This document shows positions 50,802 through 60,090 of a stretch of 64,000 nucleotides of DNA, in pieces. The notes beneath the pieces were generated by a model. The model was not told where the DNA came from, ran no database searches, and was given only the letters and a program-made list of their open reading frames with translations. The DNA lies in assembly GCA_019454145.1 (NCBI GenBank), contig CP075366.1, positions 1 through 64,000 of the forward strand, given 5' to 3'. Within the stretch, counting starts at the first letter, position 1. Each line of letters begins with the position of its first letter. The translations under genes were made by a program, and so were the position numbers. Source of the stretch: Fimbriimonadaceae bacterium. GTDB lineage: Bacteria; Armatimonadota; Fimbriimonadia; Fimbriimonadales; Fimbriimonadaceae.

Positions 50802-52103
50802 TTAGTCTCGTAGAACCGTTATTCCAGCGACTAACAGCATCATTTCGTCCGTGGTTTCTTCGCCCCAACGCACCAATTTTGGAGGATCGTGGGGTTGGAA
50901 CGGATTATCAACCGAATTATCGTATTCGGCCTCAAGCCGCAACTTGCTACCTGCTGGCAGAATCTCTGGCGTTTTCAAGTTGTAGATGAGTTGCCAGTTG
51001 AAATCCCAATCTTTGACTTCGATGAGCACCTTTTCTTTGCCGTCCGGATAGATAGCCGTGGCTTTCATTTCTCGACCGAGCAAGTGCATGTGTGGCATCA
51101 GCGAATAGATTTTTATTTTTGCGGGAATCGGAATTTCTGACCTGAACTTCTGTCCTGCTTTGCCTGGAACAATTCGAATGAACGGATTAGGAATGAACTT
51201 GACGTCAACCTGCTCCTTGGGCACGCCTTGGTTCAAATAGACCGCAACCTTTGTTTGATCCTTCTCAGGCTTTCCGCTTTTGTTGTAGTGGACTTGCAGA
51301 ATAATATCGGTGCCTGGTTCGATCAACATTCCCGCGTGGTCGGGAAGCCGAGATTGCTTCGCACCTGGCGCCCACCCACCTAGAGAACCATCTGGATTGA
51401 AGCCAACTCCGCCGCCAGTTGTTTTGTATCCTGCCCGTTTGTCGCCGCGTGATTGAACTAATTTTTTGCCTTGTCCAGATTTATCCAAGAAAGCAATCAC
51501 GTGATGCACGATTCGCTTGTTGCCTGGCTCTACGTCAATCGCGGAAATATATGTCGGTTTGGTGATGTTTGGGGTGATGACGAAGTTCCAGTATTCATCG
51601 CTTCCATCTGCCCCGAGCTCGAATTCATAAGGCATTTCCAGGAGCATGTCTGGTTTACCGAGGGCCCAGCCCTCAGGGAAAGTCGGAGTTACAGGCTCTT
51701 TTGACTTGTCACCTCTAGGTGCGCCTGCATCTGCCCATGCACTCAAAAGTGTGATTTGCTCGTCGCTGAGGTGGGTGTCATCCAAAAACTTGACTTCACC
51801 TGGGACTGCCTTCCAGGGCGGCATTCGTTTTTTGGAAGTCGCAAGAGCGATCATATCCGAGTATCGTTTGGCGTTCTCATAACCTATGAGAGAGAACGGA
51901 GCCGATTGCCCGGGCCGGTGGCATTTCACACAACTGTTATTGAGAATCGGCGCAACGTGCTCAGCGTAAGTCACAGCTTTGATGCCAGCCGGAGGCGTTT
52001 GCGGTGCTGGTTTTACTGAAGGATTAGGGTGAAAAAATACACCGAGTGCCAAGATTCCGATAGCTGGTGTAAATAGGATGGGCCACTTTTGGTTAAATTT
52101 CAT
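50802..52103 (-). CDS. Cytochrome c-containing copper type II ascorbate-dependent monooxygenase-like protein
   Basis: A signal anchor precedes a heme c motif (CVKCH, residues 58-62) in a short cytochrome domain (about 45-130). A copper type II monooxygenase-like pair of domains follows. Copper-ligand candidates are visible: RIVHHVIAF, ILQVHYNKSG, and PHMHLLGREMKATAIY with EETTDEMML at the C-terminus. These match the peptidylglycine-monooxygenase-like fold. The substrate is unknown. A heme fused to this fold recurs in Planctomycetes/Acidobacteria-type genomes and may supply electrons directly. Confidence 0.82.
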   Translation of the reverse strand: MKFNQKWPILFTPAIGILALGVFFHPNPSVKPAPQTPPAGIKAVTYAEHVAPILNNSCVKCHRPGQSAPFSLIGYENAKRYSDMIALATSKKRMPPWKAVPGEVKFLDDTHLSDEQITLLSAWADAGAPRGDKSKEPVTPTFPEGWALGKPDMLLEMPYEFELGADGSDEYWNFVITPNITKPTYISAIDVEPGNKRIVHHVIAFLDKSGQGKKLVQSRGDKRAGYKTTGGGVGFNPDGSLGGWAPGAKQSRLPDHAGMLIEPGTDIILQVHYNKSGKPEKDQTKVAVYLNQGVPKEQVDVKFIPNPFIRIVPGKAGQKFRSEIPIPAKIKIYSLMPHMHLLGREMKATAIYPDGKEKVLIEVKDWDFNWQLIYNLKTPEILPAGSKLRLEAEYDNSVDNPFQPHDPPKLVRWGEETTDEMMLLVAGITVLRD

Positions 52104-52161
52104 TGATTCTCTCGGCTGAGTCTAAGGAATATACGCGTCAATCTGTGTCACAGTTTAGTAC

Positions 52162-52905
52162 ATGGCATCAAAAAGAGTCCTTGTGACGGGGTCTTCTCGC
52201 GGAATTGGAAAAGCTATTGCTCTTAGGCTCGCAACCGACGGGTGGGATGTGGCCACGCACTTCAATGAAAAACGCAAAGATGCCGATCAGGTTGTCCAGC
52301 TATTAGGCGACCGGGCGAGCGGAGTTTACGAGGCAAATTTGGGCGATGTGCGCCTTGCCAGAAAACTCATGGAACGAGTTTTGAAGGATGGACCAATCCA
52401 CGCGCTTGTGAACAACGCAGGCGTCTATCTCACAATGGATTTCGCGGAATCGAACGATGCGGTTTTTGAAACTGCTTTTAACCGGTGCATGACTGTGAAC
52501 TTTGAATCCCCGGCATGGCTCGTTCGTGATGCTTCCAAGCACTTTATTGCCAGCGGCGGAGGAAAGGTTGTCAACGTGTGCAGCCGGGTCGGACATCGAG
52601 GTGAACCAGGGGCCGCTTTTTATTCTGCTAGCAAGGCCGCACTTTTGAACTTAACCAAGGCTCTAGCCGTCGAGCATGCAGGGAAGAACGTGCAGCACTT
52701 TGCAATTGCGCCGGGTTGGGTTGAAACCGCAATGGCCCGAGAAGGGATGGGAGACCGACTTCCTGAAATCTTGGCGGGAATTCCGCTTGGCAGAATGGCT
52801 CGACCAGAAGACTGCGCGGCGGCGGTATCGTTCCTTTTGCGTGATGAAGCCGCATACCTTAGCGGAAACGTTATAGATATCAATGGAGCCAGTTACTTAC
52901 GCTAA
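52162..52905 (+). CDS. FabG-like short-chain dehydrogenase/reductase
   Basis: The 247-residue classical SDR has GSSRGIGKAIALRLA at residues 10-24, NNAGVYL, the catalytic YSASKAALLNLTKAL (YxxxK), and a C-terminal LSGNVIDINGASYLR. It is likely NADPH-dependent, but the substrate (acyl-ACP or other) is not decidable. It is coupled to the first M16 gene by a TAATG overlap. Confidence 0.9.
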   Translation: MASKRVLVTGSSRGIGKAIALRLATDGWDVATHFNEKRKDADQVVQLLGDRASGVYEANLGDVRLARKLMERVLKDGPIHALVNNAGVYLTMDFAESNDAVFETAFNRCMTVNFESPAWLVRDASKHFIASGGGKVVNVCSRVGHRGEPGAAFYSASKAALLNLTKALAVEHAGKNVQHFAIAPGWVETAMAREGMGDRLPEILAGIPLGRMARPEDCAAAVSFLLRDEAAYLSGNVIDINGASYLR

Positions 52906-54050
52906 TGTTTGCCTCACTCGCTTGCGCTCTACTCATCGGACAATCCGATGATATCTTGCAAAAAGAACTTCCGAACGGAGCCAAATATCGCATTGAACGA
53001 ACCGCCGACAAAGGTGAGGTTATCGTTAGCTTGTTCGTTTCACAGGCTTCTATGCCAGGAGATGGAGGCGTACCGGGAACTCGTCACCTGCTAGAGCATT
53101 TGATCGCAAAAGGGCCAGACGGAATGTTGGATCGCCGGTTGGAATCGGTGGGATTAGCTCTCGTGGCTCGTACTGAACGAGACGGAGCGAGTTTCGTTAT
53201 CATGGGGCCGAGCGACAAAGCCGCGATAGCGGTCGAAGCGATTCGTGAACTTTTTGCGCCGCTCAAAACTAGCCAAGAAGAAATCGATAAAGAAATTAAA
53301 ATCATTGATGAAGAGGGCGTATTCCGAGCTAAGTTTGCTCCGTTTTTAGATGCCGCATGGGCGGGATTATTTGAACCAGCTGTCCCCTCGGTTCACGGTG
53401 ACATCAAAGCAATGGCTACGCTGACACCTGAGAAGTTAGCGAACTCGGCATCAACCTTTTTGGCAAGCGGCGGATTATCGCTGTTCATTGCTGGCGATAT
53501 TGACCCTGCGGTGATTGCCTTGCGCGCAACCGAAGTGCTTTCGGATGCTCCCCAAAGTAAGGTGATGTTTGCACCAAGGGACGTACTAGAGTCAATCGGT
53601 AAAAAAACGACAGTTGATGGTGCCGGCAATGCAAGGGCCGTGATTTCTGCGGGAATAGACCGCCCCATGACTCTCGCCCGGTTAGGAACCGCCCTGGCAA
53701 TGCAACGAATGCTCCCAGGAATTATAGTCACCTACGAAGCGAGTTGCGACCGTGGTCCGATTTTGCTCTACGCCGATTCTGCCGCAACTCTGGAAAAGCT
53801 CCGTAGCTACGGGGAAGATGATCTGCGGCGGATCGCGCCTCTCAGCCGGGGTATGGCGGTGATGTGGTGTAACGGAATGCTGTTGCGTGGGCCAGATTAC
53901 GCGGTTATGAAAGCAAAACTCCTGAGGCAGCAACCTACTTTTAACTTAGAGGGAATGCGAGATACCGCTTACGGATTAACTGATGACGAGATTTGGGATG
54001 CGCTCCGCGACTGGCAAGGCTCAGCTATGCACATAGAGGGAACACGATGA
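52905..54050 (+). CDS. M16-family zinc peptidase (active subunit)
   Basis: The 381-residue protein has the inverted zinc motif HLLEH (residues 61-65) and the third ligand glutamate region IIDEEGVFRAKF about 72 residues later, both as expected for M16 peptidases. The N-terminus (ASLACALLIGQS) looks like a signal peptide. It overlaps the SDR gene upstream (TAATG) and the second M16-like gene downstream (ATGA), so the pair probably forms a heterodimer like the M16B subunits. Confidence 0.85.
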   Translation: MFASLACALLIGQSDDILQKELPNGAKYRIERTADKGEVIVSLFVSQASMPGDGGVPGTRHLLEHLIAKGPDGMLDRRLESVGLALVARTERDGASFVIMGPSDKAAIAVEAIRELFAPLKTSQEEIDKEIKIIDEEGVFRAKFAPFLDAAWAGLFEPAVPSVHGDIKAMATLTPEKLANSASTFLASGGLSLFIAGDIDPAVIALRATEVLSDAPQSKVMFAPRDVLESIGKKTTVDGAGNARAVISAGIDRPMTLARLGTALAMQRMLPGIIVTYEASCDRGPILLYADSAATLEKLRSYGEDDLRRIAPLSRGMAVMWCNGMLLRGPDYAVMKAKLLRQQPTFNLEGMRDTAYGLTDDEIWDALRDWQGSAMHIEGTR

Positions 54051-55261
54051 TTACGACGCTTGTTGCTTTGGCGACTCTACAAGTTGGAGTCAAAGCCTCG
54101 GTTTTGGAATTACCAGATCCGACTGCCGACGTGGTGACCATTCACGCATACCTTTGGCGAGATCGAAACTTTGAGCGAGAAGACGCAGCTTGGGAGGTAA
54201 TCAGCCACAGTATGGGTGAAATATCCGTAACCTATGGCCCTAGAGAAGTGAGCTTTTTTGGCTCTACGGCGGGAATTGCGCCGAGAGTCGTGCAGGCTCC
54301 GGGATTTGTGAGAGTCGAGATTGTTGCCACACCCGCCAAGTGGCAAAACGCAGTTGCTCTCGCTACATCGTTGGTCTCGCAACCCAGTTGGACAGCGAAC
54401 TTTTGGCAAGATGAATTAGCGGTTGCCAAAGGCAGGGTGCTTGATCCTTGGCAAAACTCTCTCTGGCCCAAACCCACCTTTCCAAAGGAAATGATTGAGC
54501 AAGATTTCTCCAGCACTCACGCCAGAATCTTAGATAAATCAGGAATTTCTATTGTTGTCAGCGGTCCATTTGAACGCGGTGCAGCAAAGGCAGTTGTGGA
54601 TCAGTACTCGAAAATGTGGGAGGTCAAGCCATACGCTCGTTTGCCGCGTTACGCCGAAGAAGGTCCTTGGCCCACAGAGCAGATGCTTGGCGTTTCGACG
54701 TTTGAGTTGACTGGAAAGCCCATCCGAGTTGGAGAATCTGATTCTGCGGCGAAGTTCCTGGCACTGATCGCTTTAGGAGCTGGCAAAGACTGCAGTACAT
54801 GGCGAACTCTACGGGAAGAAGCTGGACTTTGCTATCGAACGGAAGGCATTTTTTGGCCAACTCAAAAAGGGTTCGTTCCTCGCATATTCATGCTACGCAG
54901 AGCTGAAGAATCTGAACTCAAATACTCCGGAATGATGATTGATTTATTACGGAAAGATATTGAGCATTACGATCAGATCACGCTTGACCGAGCAAAGGCC
55001 ATGGCCACTCAGGTGATGACCAAACCAAGCCCCTTTGCCTGCGTTTACGTTGATGGAAACTACACGCTCTATGGTCAACCAGGCGATGACCTGAGATGGC
55101 GCGGCTTGCTTTACTCAATGGGATTATCATCAATTTCCATTACCAAATGGGTGGAGACTTTGAACCAAGTTACAGAAGCTCAACTACGAACCGCGGCAAA
55201 AGATTTGATGGACGGGTGTCAGTTCAGGCTGATGCGCGGTCAGCCTTCGTTGGCGCGATGA
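54047..55261 (+). CDS. M16-like protein without zinc motif (inactive partner)
   Basis: From the ATG at 54047 (404 aa) the protein has a leader (ITTLVALATLQVGVKA) and a fold resembling M16 peptidases (FSSTHARILDKSGISIVVSG, then the C-terminal half with GKDCSTWRTLREEAGLCYRTEG, the R/Y substrate-binding region of inactive subunits). There is no HxxEH. In M16B pairs the second subunit supplies the R-Y pair, which is present here, so it most likely partners the upstream gene. Its 3' end overlaps kdsB by 22 nt on the opposite strand. Confidence 0.78.
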   Translation: MITTLVALATLQVGVKASVLELPDPTADVVTIHAYLWRDRNFEREDAAWEVISHSMGEISVTYGPREVSFFGSTAGIAPRVVQAPGFVRVEIVATPAKWQNAVALATSLVSQPSWTANFWQDELAVAKGRVLDPWQNSLWPKPTFPKEMIEQDFSSTHARILDKSGISIVVSGPFERGAAKAVVDQYSKMWEVKPYARLPRYAEEGPWPTEQMLGVSTFELTGKPIRVGESDSAAKFLALIALGAGKDCSTWRTLREEAGLCYRTEGIFWPTQKGFVPRIFMLRRAEESELKYSGMMIDLLRKDIEHYDQITLDRAKAMATQVMTKPSPFACVYVDGNYTLYGQPGDDLRWRGLLYSMGLSSISITKWVETLNQVTEAQLRTAAKDLMDGCQFRLMRGQPSLAR

Positions 55262-55974
55262 GCTAGGAGTTTACGCACTGCATCCGCTTGCTCAGGAGTA
55301 TCAACCGCCAGCGCACTGCCCGATCCGTGCGCCATTTTGATACGGATGCCGTGCTCCATGAATCTGAGTTGCTCTAAGGATTCCGCTTTTTCAAGCGGAG
55401 TCTGGCTCCATCCGGCAAATGCTTGAACAACCTCATACCGGTAAGCATAGATCCCAATATGTTTGCGAACCGGCGTCTCACGCGGATTACGTGGATAGGG
55501 AAGGGCGTGGCGTGAGAAATATAACGCAAATTCGTTAAGGTCGGTGACGACTTTGACAACCGCCGGATTTTCGATCTCGTTTTCCGGACATTCCGCCATC
55601 ACCGAAGACATTTGAACCGTTGCATCTTCGAACAACGGGGCGGCGCAGGCTTTGATATCCTCAACCTGGATAAGCGGTTCATCCCCTTGAACATTAACGT
55701 AGAAATCGACTTTCAAATGCTGAGAAACTTCAGCAATTCGATCTGTTCCGCTTGGATGGTCAGCCGAAGTCAAAATTGCTTTTGCCCCAAAGCTTGCACA
55801 GGCGTCAATGATCTCCTGATCAGGAGTGGCAACTACGATCTGGTCAGTAATTTCTGCGCGCTGAGTTGCTTCGTAAACCCATTGCACCATCGGCTTGCCG
55901 AGCAGATCACACAGAGGCTTGCCAGGGAATCGGGTGCTACCCATTCTGGAGGGGATGACGATTGCGCACTTCAT
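55240..55974 (-). CDS. kdsB: 3-deoxy-manno-octulosonate cytidylyltransferase
   Basis: The enzyme makes CMP-Kdo for LPS. The 244-residue protein has VIPSRMGSTRFPGKPLCDLLGKPM at the N-terminus, the VNVQGDEPLI magnesium-binding block, and KHIGIYAYR. It implies an LPS-type outer membrane. Its end overlaps the M16-like gene by 22 nt. Confidence 0.95.
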   Translation of the reverse strand: MKCAIVIPSRMGSTRFPGKPLCDLLGKPMVQWVYEATQRAEITDQIVVATPDQEIIDACASFGAKAILTSADHPSGTDRIAEVSQHLKVDFYVNVQGDEPLIQVEDIKACAAPLFEDATVQMSSVMAECPENEIENPAVVKVVTDLNEFALYFSRHALPYPRNPRETPVRKHIGIYAYRYEVVQAFAGWSQTPLEKAESLEQLRFMEHGIRIKMAHGSGSALAVDTPEQADAVRKLLAHRANEG

Positions 55975-56004
55975 GCCGAATTAAGATTACCTGGGGCATA
56001 AAAA

Positions 56005-56030
56005 ATCCCCTCACCAGAGGTGAGGGGATT
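56005..56030 (-). terminator. Rho-independent terminator of secDF
   Basis: ATCCCCTCACC-AGA-GGTGAGGGGAT is a perfect 11-bp stem. On the minus strand it ends in ATTTTTTATG, just after the secDF stop at 56044. Confidence 0.85.
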
Positions 56031-56043
56031 TGGTTTTGATGAC

Positions 56044-58557
56044 TTAGTCTTCGTCATCCAGCACGTGGCTGGCTTGTTCTTTCACAGATTGCTTTCGCCG
56101 GATTGTTCCGTAGTCGCTAGCGCTGACGGTGCCTTCTTGCGAAGGAGCAGCAACCACCTGAGCGGCCCGCAGCTTGGATTCGTGCTGAGCTTCTACAACC
56201 AAGTCTTCATCTGGCCCTTTGCGCTTCACCGATGCTCGGTTCCATAGCCACAGGATTGGGCTCGCATTGAAGATAGATGAGTAAGTTCCAATAATGATGC
56301 CAAGGAACATGACTAAGATCATGAATTTTAGTTCTGGAGTTGGACTGAAGAAAAACACCACAACTAAGGTTAGAGCTGCTGTAAAAGATGTGTTGATTGA
56401 ACGAGCTATAGTCTGGGTTACCGATTTGTCACACAGATCTTCGAATGTTTCCGCCCCGCGTGATTTCCGGAGGTTTTCTCGGATTCGGTCAAAGATGACA
56501 ATAGTATCGTGCACTGAGAAGCCGATGACTGTTAGCATAGCCGTTATGAACAGCGAGCTAATTTCCCAGCCCAGCAATTTGCCGACGATTGCCGCAGTGC
56601 CAAGGATAAAGACAACGTCGTGGAGCATGGCCGCAACCCCAGATAGCCCAAACTTGAGTCCATTTTTCATGCCCCCGAGAGCAAATCCAAAACGAACTGC
56701 AATATAAAGCACAATGAACGCTGTAGCTAAAGCAACGCCTAGGATTGCGTTGTTCGTAGTTTCAGCGCGCACGCTCGGGCCAATTTCTTGAAGTCCGCCG
56801 TCGGCGGTATCTAACCCTGCTGCCGCACCAATTGTTTTGAGGGCTTCAGGATCCTTGGGCTTGATTTTCGTTTCGTTCTTAGGAATCGTGATGTAGATAG
56901 ATTTGAGGTTGTTGACCTTTGCTTCCTTAAGGTTGAATCCTTCGTACCCGGCTTTTTCTAAGTTCGCCCGCACGGTGGCAAGCGGTACATCTTGCTTAAG
57001 GATAAAGTTGGCTTCGTACCCACCTTGGAATTCAACGTTAGGTTTGATTCCACCTAATGCAATAAAGACCAGGCCAGGCAAGATGAAAAGCGCGGAGAGA
57101 GTGAACCATCGTTTTGACTTGCCAATGATTTGAATACGCTTTGTATCCGCATTAGCCTCTAGCTTTTCACCGAACAAGGAACGATTCAACCCGTACCATT
57201 TCGGATCTGTCCCTATACCAATAGATGTCAAACCGATTAGTAGCGAACGCGTGACTGTAATAGCTGTGAAGAAGCTGATGAGCACACCGATGACCAATGC
57301 CGTGGCAAATCCTTTTACCGCAGATGTACCGAGTGCGTAAAGAACGATGCTTGTAATGATCGTACAGGCGTTCGAATCAAGGATTGCGCTGAGTGCCCGT
57401 TTGAATCCAAGCTCAACCGCAGTGGAAAGTTTGCGCCCAGCCCTAACTTCTTCTTTAAGCCGTTCAAACACCAAGATGTTTGCGTCAACTGCCATGCCGG
57501 CACTAAGAATCAAACCGGCAACAGAAGCAAGGCTAAAGGTTGCTCCCATCCACTTCAACACGGTTATCGTGAACAAGGTGTAAAGGATCATTGCAACCGC
57601 AGCAATCACGCCTGGGAATGAATAATAGCCAATGAGGTATACGATAATAATCCCCAAACTGATCCCCCCAGCAATGATCATTTGACCGAAAGCCTTCTCA
57701 CCAATAGTCGGCGAAACGGTTTCGCTGGCTTCTTCGATCAGGTCGACTGGAAGAGAGCCAGCTTTGATCAAGCTAGTCAGTTGGCGAACATAAGCAGGGT
57801 CGAATTTGCCATCTATATAAGCACCGCCATCTAGAATCGCACCATCTTGTTTTGGTGAAATCTGTAGGACTGAGCCGTCTAAAACAAATGCTAGCTGCTC
57901 TCCTTCGTTCAGATATTTGCGTGACCATTCAACAAGCCTTCTCGCTCCTTCTCCACCAAATGTAAAACTGGGTCGGGCGGAATTAGTGCCGACAATCTCA
58001 GACTTTGCATCTATGACGTCTTGGCCTTCAAGGATAAGCTCCCAACCTTCGATCATCTTTGCGTATTCGGGATCACCAGGTTTAAGTTCACTGCTTGTGC
58101 TGCCGACTCTTGAGAAAGTGACGTAAGGCGAACCATCTTCATTTTTGAGTTGGGTACCAGCGATGTATCGTTTGGATCGTTTGCCCGTGCTCACATTCTT
58201 AGCGTGATAGACCTGGACTTTTGCCGTTGAAGAAAGAACAGTTCGTGCATCCTCTACTTTAGTCGCACCTGGAAGTTCGACAACGAACTGGTCTTCGCCT
58301 TTAGTAGTAACTGAAGCTTCAACAACGCCGAGGGCAGAACTGGCGCGCCGCTCCAGATTTCCTTGAACTTGAGACTGTATCCTAGAGATGTTCTTCCTTT
58401 GCTCCGCCGTCAGCTTGTTGATGTCCATCCGATAAGTGAGCCGGATACCACCCGCAACATCAAGTCCTTTTTTAAGGTCTTTTTTGACGTAGCCAAATAT
58501 GGAAAGTGCCGTTAAAACGACAACTAGAACGAGAAACCAAACGTTTCGTGACTGCAA
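56044..58557 (-). CDS. secDF: SecD-SecF fusion, protein translocase subunit
   Basis: The 837-residue protein fuses SecD (about 1-455) and SecF (about 470-790), each with six membrane helices and a periplasmic domain. SecD landmarks are GLDVAGGIRLTYRMD, the P1-type VELPGATKVEDAR, and IAAVAMILYTLFTITVLKWM with GMAVDANILVFERLKEE. SecF shows GGYEANFILK and FSVHDTIVIFDRIRENLR. The proton-coupled motor aids release of exported proteins. The start ATG has a perfect SD at 58566-58571 that is locked in a hairpin with its upstream copy. A strong terminator lies downstream. Confidence 0.96.
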   Translation of the reverse strand: MQSRNVWFLVLVVVLTALSIFGYVKKDLKKGLDVAGGIRLTYRMDINKLTAEQRKNISRIQSQVQGNLERRASSALGVVEASVTTKGEDQFVVELPGATKVEDARTVLSSTAKVQVYHAKNVSTGKRSKRYIAGTQLKNEDGSPYVTFSRVGSTSSELKPGDPEYAKMIEGWELILEGQDVIDAKSEIVGTNSARPSFTFGGEGARRLVEWSRKYLNEGEQLAFVLDGSVLQISPKQDGAILDGGAYIDGKFDPAYVRQLTSLIKAGSLPVDLIEEASETVSPTIGEKAFGQMIIAGGISLGIIIVYLIGYYSFPGVIAAVAMILYTLFTITVLKWMGATFSLASVAGLILSAGMAVDANILVFERLKEEVRAGRKLSTAVELGFKRALSAILDSNACTIITSIVLYALGTSAVKGFATALVIGVLISFFTAITVTRSLLIGLTSIGIGTDPKWYGLNRSLFGEKLEANADTKRIQIIGKSKRWFTLSALFILPGLVFIALGGIKPNVEFQGGYEANFILKQDVPLATVRANLEKAGYEGFNLKEAKVNNLKSIYITIPKNETKIKPKDPEALKTIGAAAGLDTADGGLQEIGPSVRAETTNNAILGVALATAFIVLYIAVRFGFALGGMKNGLKFGLSGVAAMLHDVVFILGTAAIVGKLLGWEISSLFITAMLTVIGFSVHDTIVIFDRIRENLRKSRGAETFEDLCDKSVTQTIARSINTSFTAALTLVVVFFFSPTPELKFMILVMFLGIIIGTYSSIFNASPILWLWNRASVKRKGPDEDLVVEAQHESKLRAAQVVAAPSQEGTVSASDYGTIRRKQSVKEQASHVLDDED

Positions 58558-58565
58558 AAGGATTT

Positions 58566-58588
58566 CCTCCTGACACTAGGCCAGGAGG
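58566..58588 (-). promoter_or_regulatory. SD-sequestering hairpin in the secDF leader
   Basis: On the minus strand CCTCCTG (58588-58582) pairs perfectly with CAGGAGG (58572-58566), nine-base loop. The AGGAGG of the secDF ribosome binding site, eight bases from the ATG, is entirely inside the stem. Confidence 0.55.
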
Positions 58589-58639
58589 CGAATTATACCA
58601 GCGGTTTGAATCTGTTCCCAGTTGGGGTATGGGCCGAAA

Positions 58640-59332
58640 TTACCCGTCTACCCGCTTGTAAGTCCTGGCGATGTCCGCTGGTAGATCGAATTCGGAAACG
58701 TTGATTTTAGCATTGATCGTATCGTTGACCAAAAAGCCTTTGACGGTGCTGACTTTGCCATCAGTCGTTTTAATGATTTCAAACTTGCGAACTATAAAAC
58801 TGTTCGGGTCGAACCACTGGATTACTTGCACTTGTGATTTGGTTGATTCGATGACCGTTTTGGCATCGTAACGAGTGAGTTTTTTGCCGTCTAAGGTTTC
58901 TTCACGTGGGCCAGTAAGGGTTGGTTCGGGATTAGTCGCAAATCTTGGCCCCAAGTCGTCAAGAGTTAAGTTGAGTTGACCTTCGGGCGCTTTGAGCGGA
59001 TCTACATCGGGCGGAAGTTTGAATCCTGCTGGCGGTTCGAATAATTGGTAGCTCTTATTTTGGTGAATAGCGGTCCACTTAGTCTTTTTGTTGTATGCGG
59101 ATTCTCCCACTACCGTACCGTTGACTTGCAATTTGGTACGTCGTCCATCTGGCGAGATAGTGAGAGTTACTTCTTGTCGGATTCCCACCCCTTCGTACGG
59201 AATACTCACCATCACGTAGGTTCCTCGGAACCCGGTGAGCGAATTCAGTGCCGCGACTTTTTTTTCTTCGAGCTGAGCGAAGTTGAGGGTTTGCGTCGGC
59301 GCAATAATGAGGGCAGCCAAGAGTGGAGACAT
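58640..59332 (-). CDS. Secreted LolA/DUF2092-like protein
   Basis: The 230-residue protein has a short leader (SPLLAALIIAPTQTLNFAQ) and a LolA-like beta fold: FRGTYVMVSIPYEGVGIRQEV, DGKKLTRYDAKTVIEST, VIQWFDPNSFIVRKFEIIKT, ending NVSEFDLPADI. It belongs to the outer-membrane-lipoprotein-sorting-like or DUF2092 families, which bind lipid-like ligands. The ligand is unknown. It lies 82 bp downstream of the secDF start on the same strand. Confidence 0.72.
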   Translation of the reverse strand: MSPLLAALIIAPTQTLNFAQLEEKKVAALNSLTGFRGTYVMVSIPYEGVGIRQEVTLTISPDGRRTKLQVNGTVVGESAYNKKTKWTAIHQNKSYQLFEPPAGFKLPPDVDPLKAPEGQLNLTLDDLGPRFATNPEPTLTGPREETLDGKKLTRYDAKTVIESTKSQVQVIQWFDPNSFIVRKFEIIKTTDGKVSTVKGFLVNDTINAKINVSEFDLPADIARTYKRVDG

Positions 59333-59391
59333 GGTGTGTAGTGCTTAGACGGTTATAGGGGACTGGTCGTTTTGCTCATCGGACTCTTGAA

Positions 59392-60012
59392 TCACCGTTT
59401 TTCCCAATCGGTGCGCCACATAAAGTTTTTTTCGGAAATCCCCCCGCCCGTGACATTGATCAATCGGTACTTGGTCGAATAAGGTTGGAAGCCTTTTGAG
59501 GTGAGCCTATGGGTTTTGACTTGCTCCCATCGATCAAGTATCTCGCCGTTCTGTTTAACGCTTTTGGGTTTGCCCGTAATGTATTTATCGTATGTTGTTA
59601 CGGCCGTGACCATTCCAAACGAATCGCGAGTGAATTCCATCACATTCGCCCGGGAATTACGATAGGAGAATCCGAAATCGTAGCCTGCTGATTGCGTGCA
59701 TAGCACCACGTAACTATCGAACCAACTTTTACGGTTGATATCAATAATCAGCACCCGGTCGCCCGATGCCGTAGCGCTTCTTAACACGACTGATTGCGAA
59801 GGATCGGATAGTGGTTCGATAACCGTTTTGATGCGTCTCCACATCTCCTCGCCGTTTTTGCGAAGCTCCACCTGAATCTCGCCCTTATCTTTCCCTTGAA
59901 TGACCACACAATTCAACTCAAATTGATCAAGTTGGTCAGCCCACTCATACGAAAACGACTCAAGCAAATCGCTAGTTGGGGAAATCAGCAGGGCAGTGAT
60001 GAGAGAAACCAC
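59392..60012 (-). CDS. Secreted protein, possibly a LolA-fold relative
   Basis: The 206-residue protein (GTG start) has a leader-like start (MVSLITALLISPTS) and beta-rich body with LDQFELNCVVIQGKDKGEIQ and SWFDSYVVLCTQSAGYDFGF. Length and beta pattern resemble the LolA-like gene immediately downstream, but no clear sequence match is visible. Two cysteines could pair. A 16-bp perfect hairpin lies just upstream of it. Confidence 0.65.
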   Translation of the reverse strand: MVSLITALLISPTSDLLESFSYEWADQLDQFELNCVVIQGKDKGEIQVELRKNGEEMWRRIKTVIEPLSDPSQSVVLRSATASGDRVLIIDINRKSWFDSYVVLCTQSAGYDFGFSYRNSRANVMEFTRDSFGMVTAVTTYDKYITGKPKSVKQNGEILDRWEQVKTHRLTSKGFQPYSTKYRLINVTGGGISEKNFMWRTDWEKR

Positions 60013-60051
60013 AGAATTGAACTAATGATAGCTAAAAATGAGGCTGATATG

Positions 60052-60086
60052 CTTGTGGTTTGACGCTAAAAGCGTCAAACCACAAG
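60052..60086. repeat. Perfect 16-bp inverted repeat
   Basis: CTTGTGGTTTGACGCT and AGCGTCAAACCACAAG with an AAA loop, in the 78-bp gap between the GTG-started gene and the isomerase gene. No T-run follows on either strand. Confidence 0.75.
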
Positions 60087-60090
60087 GCAA

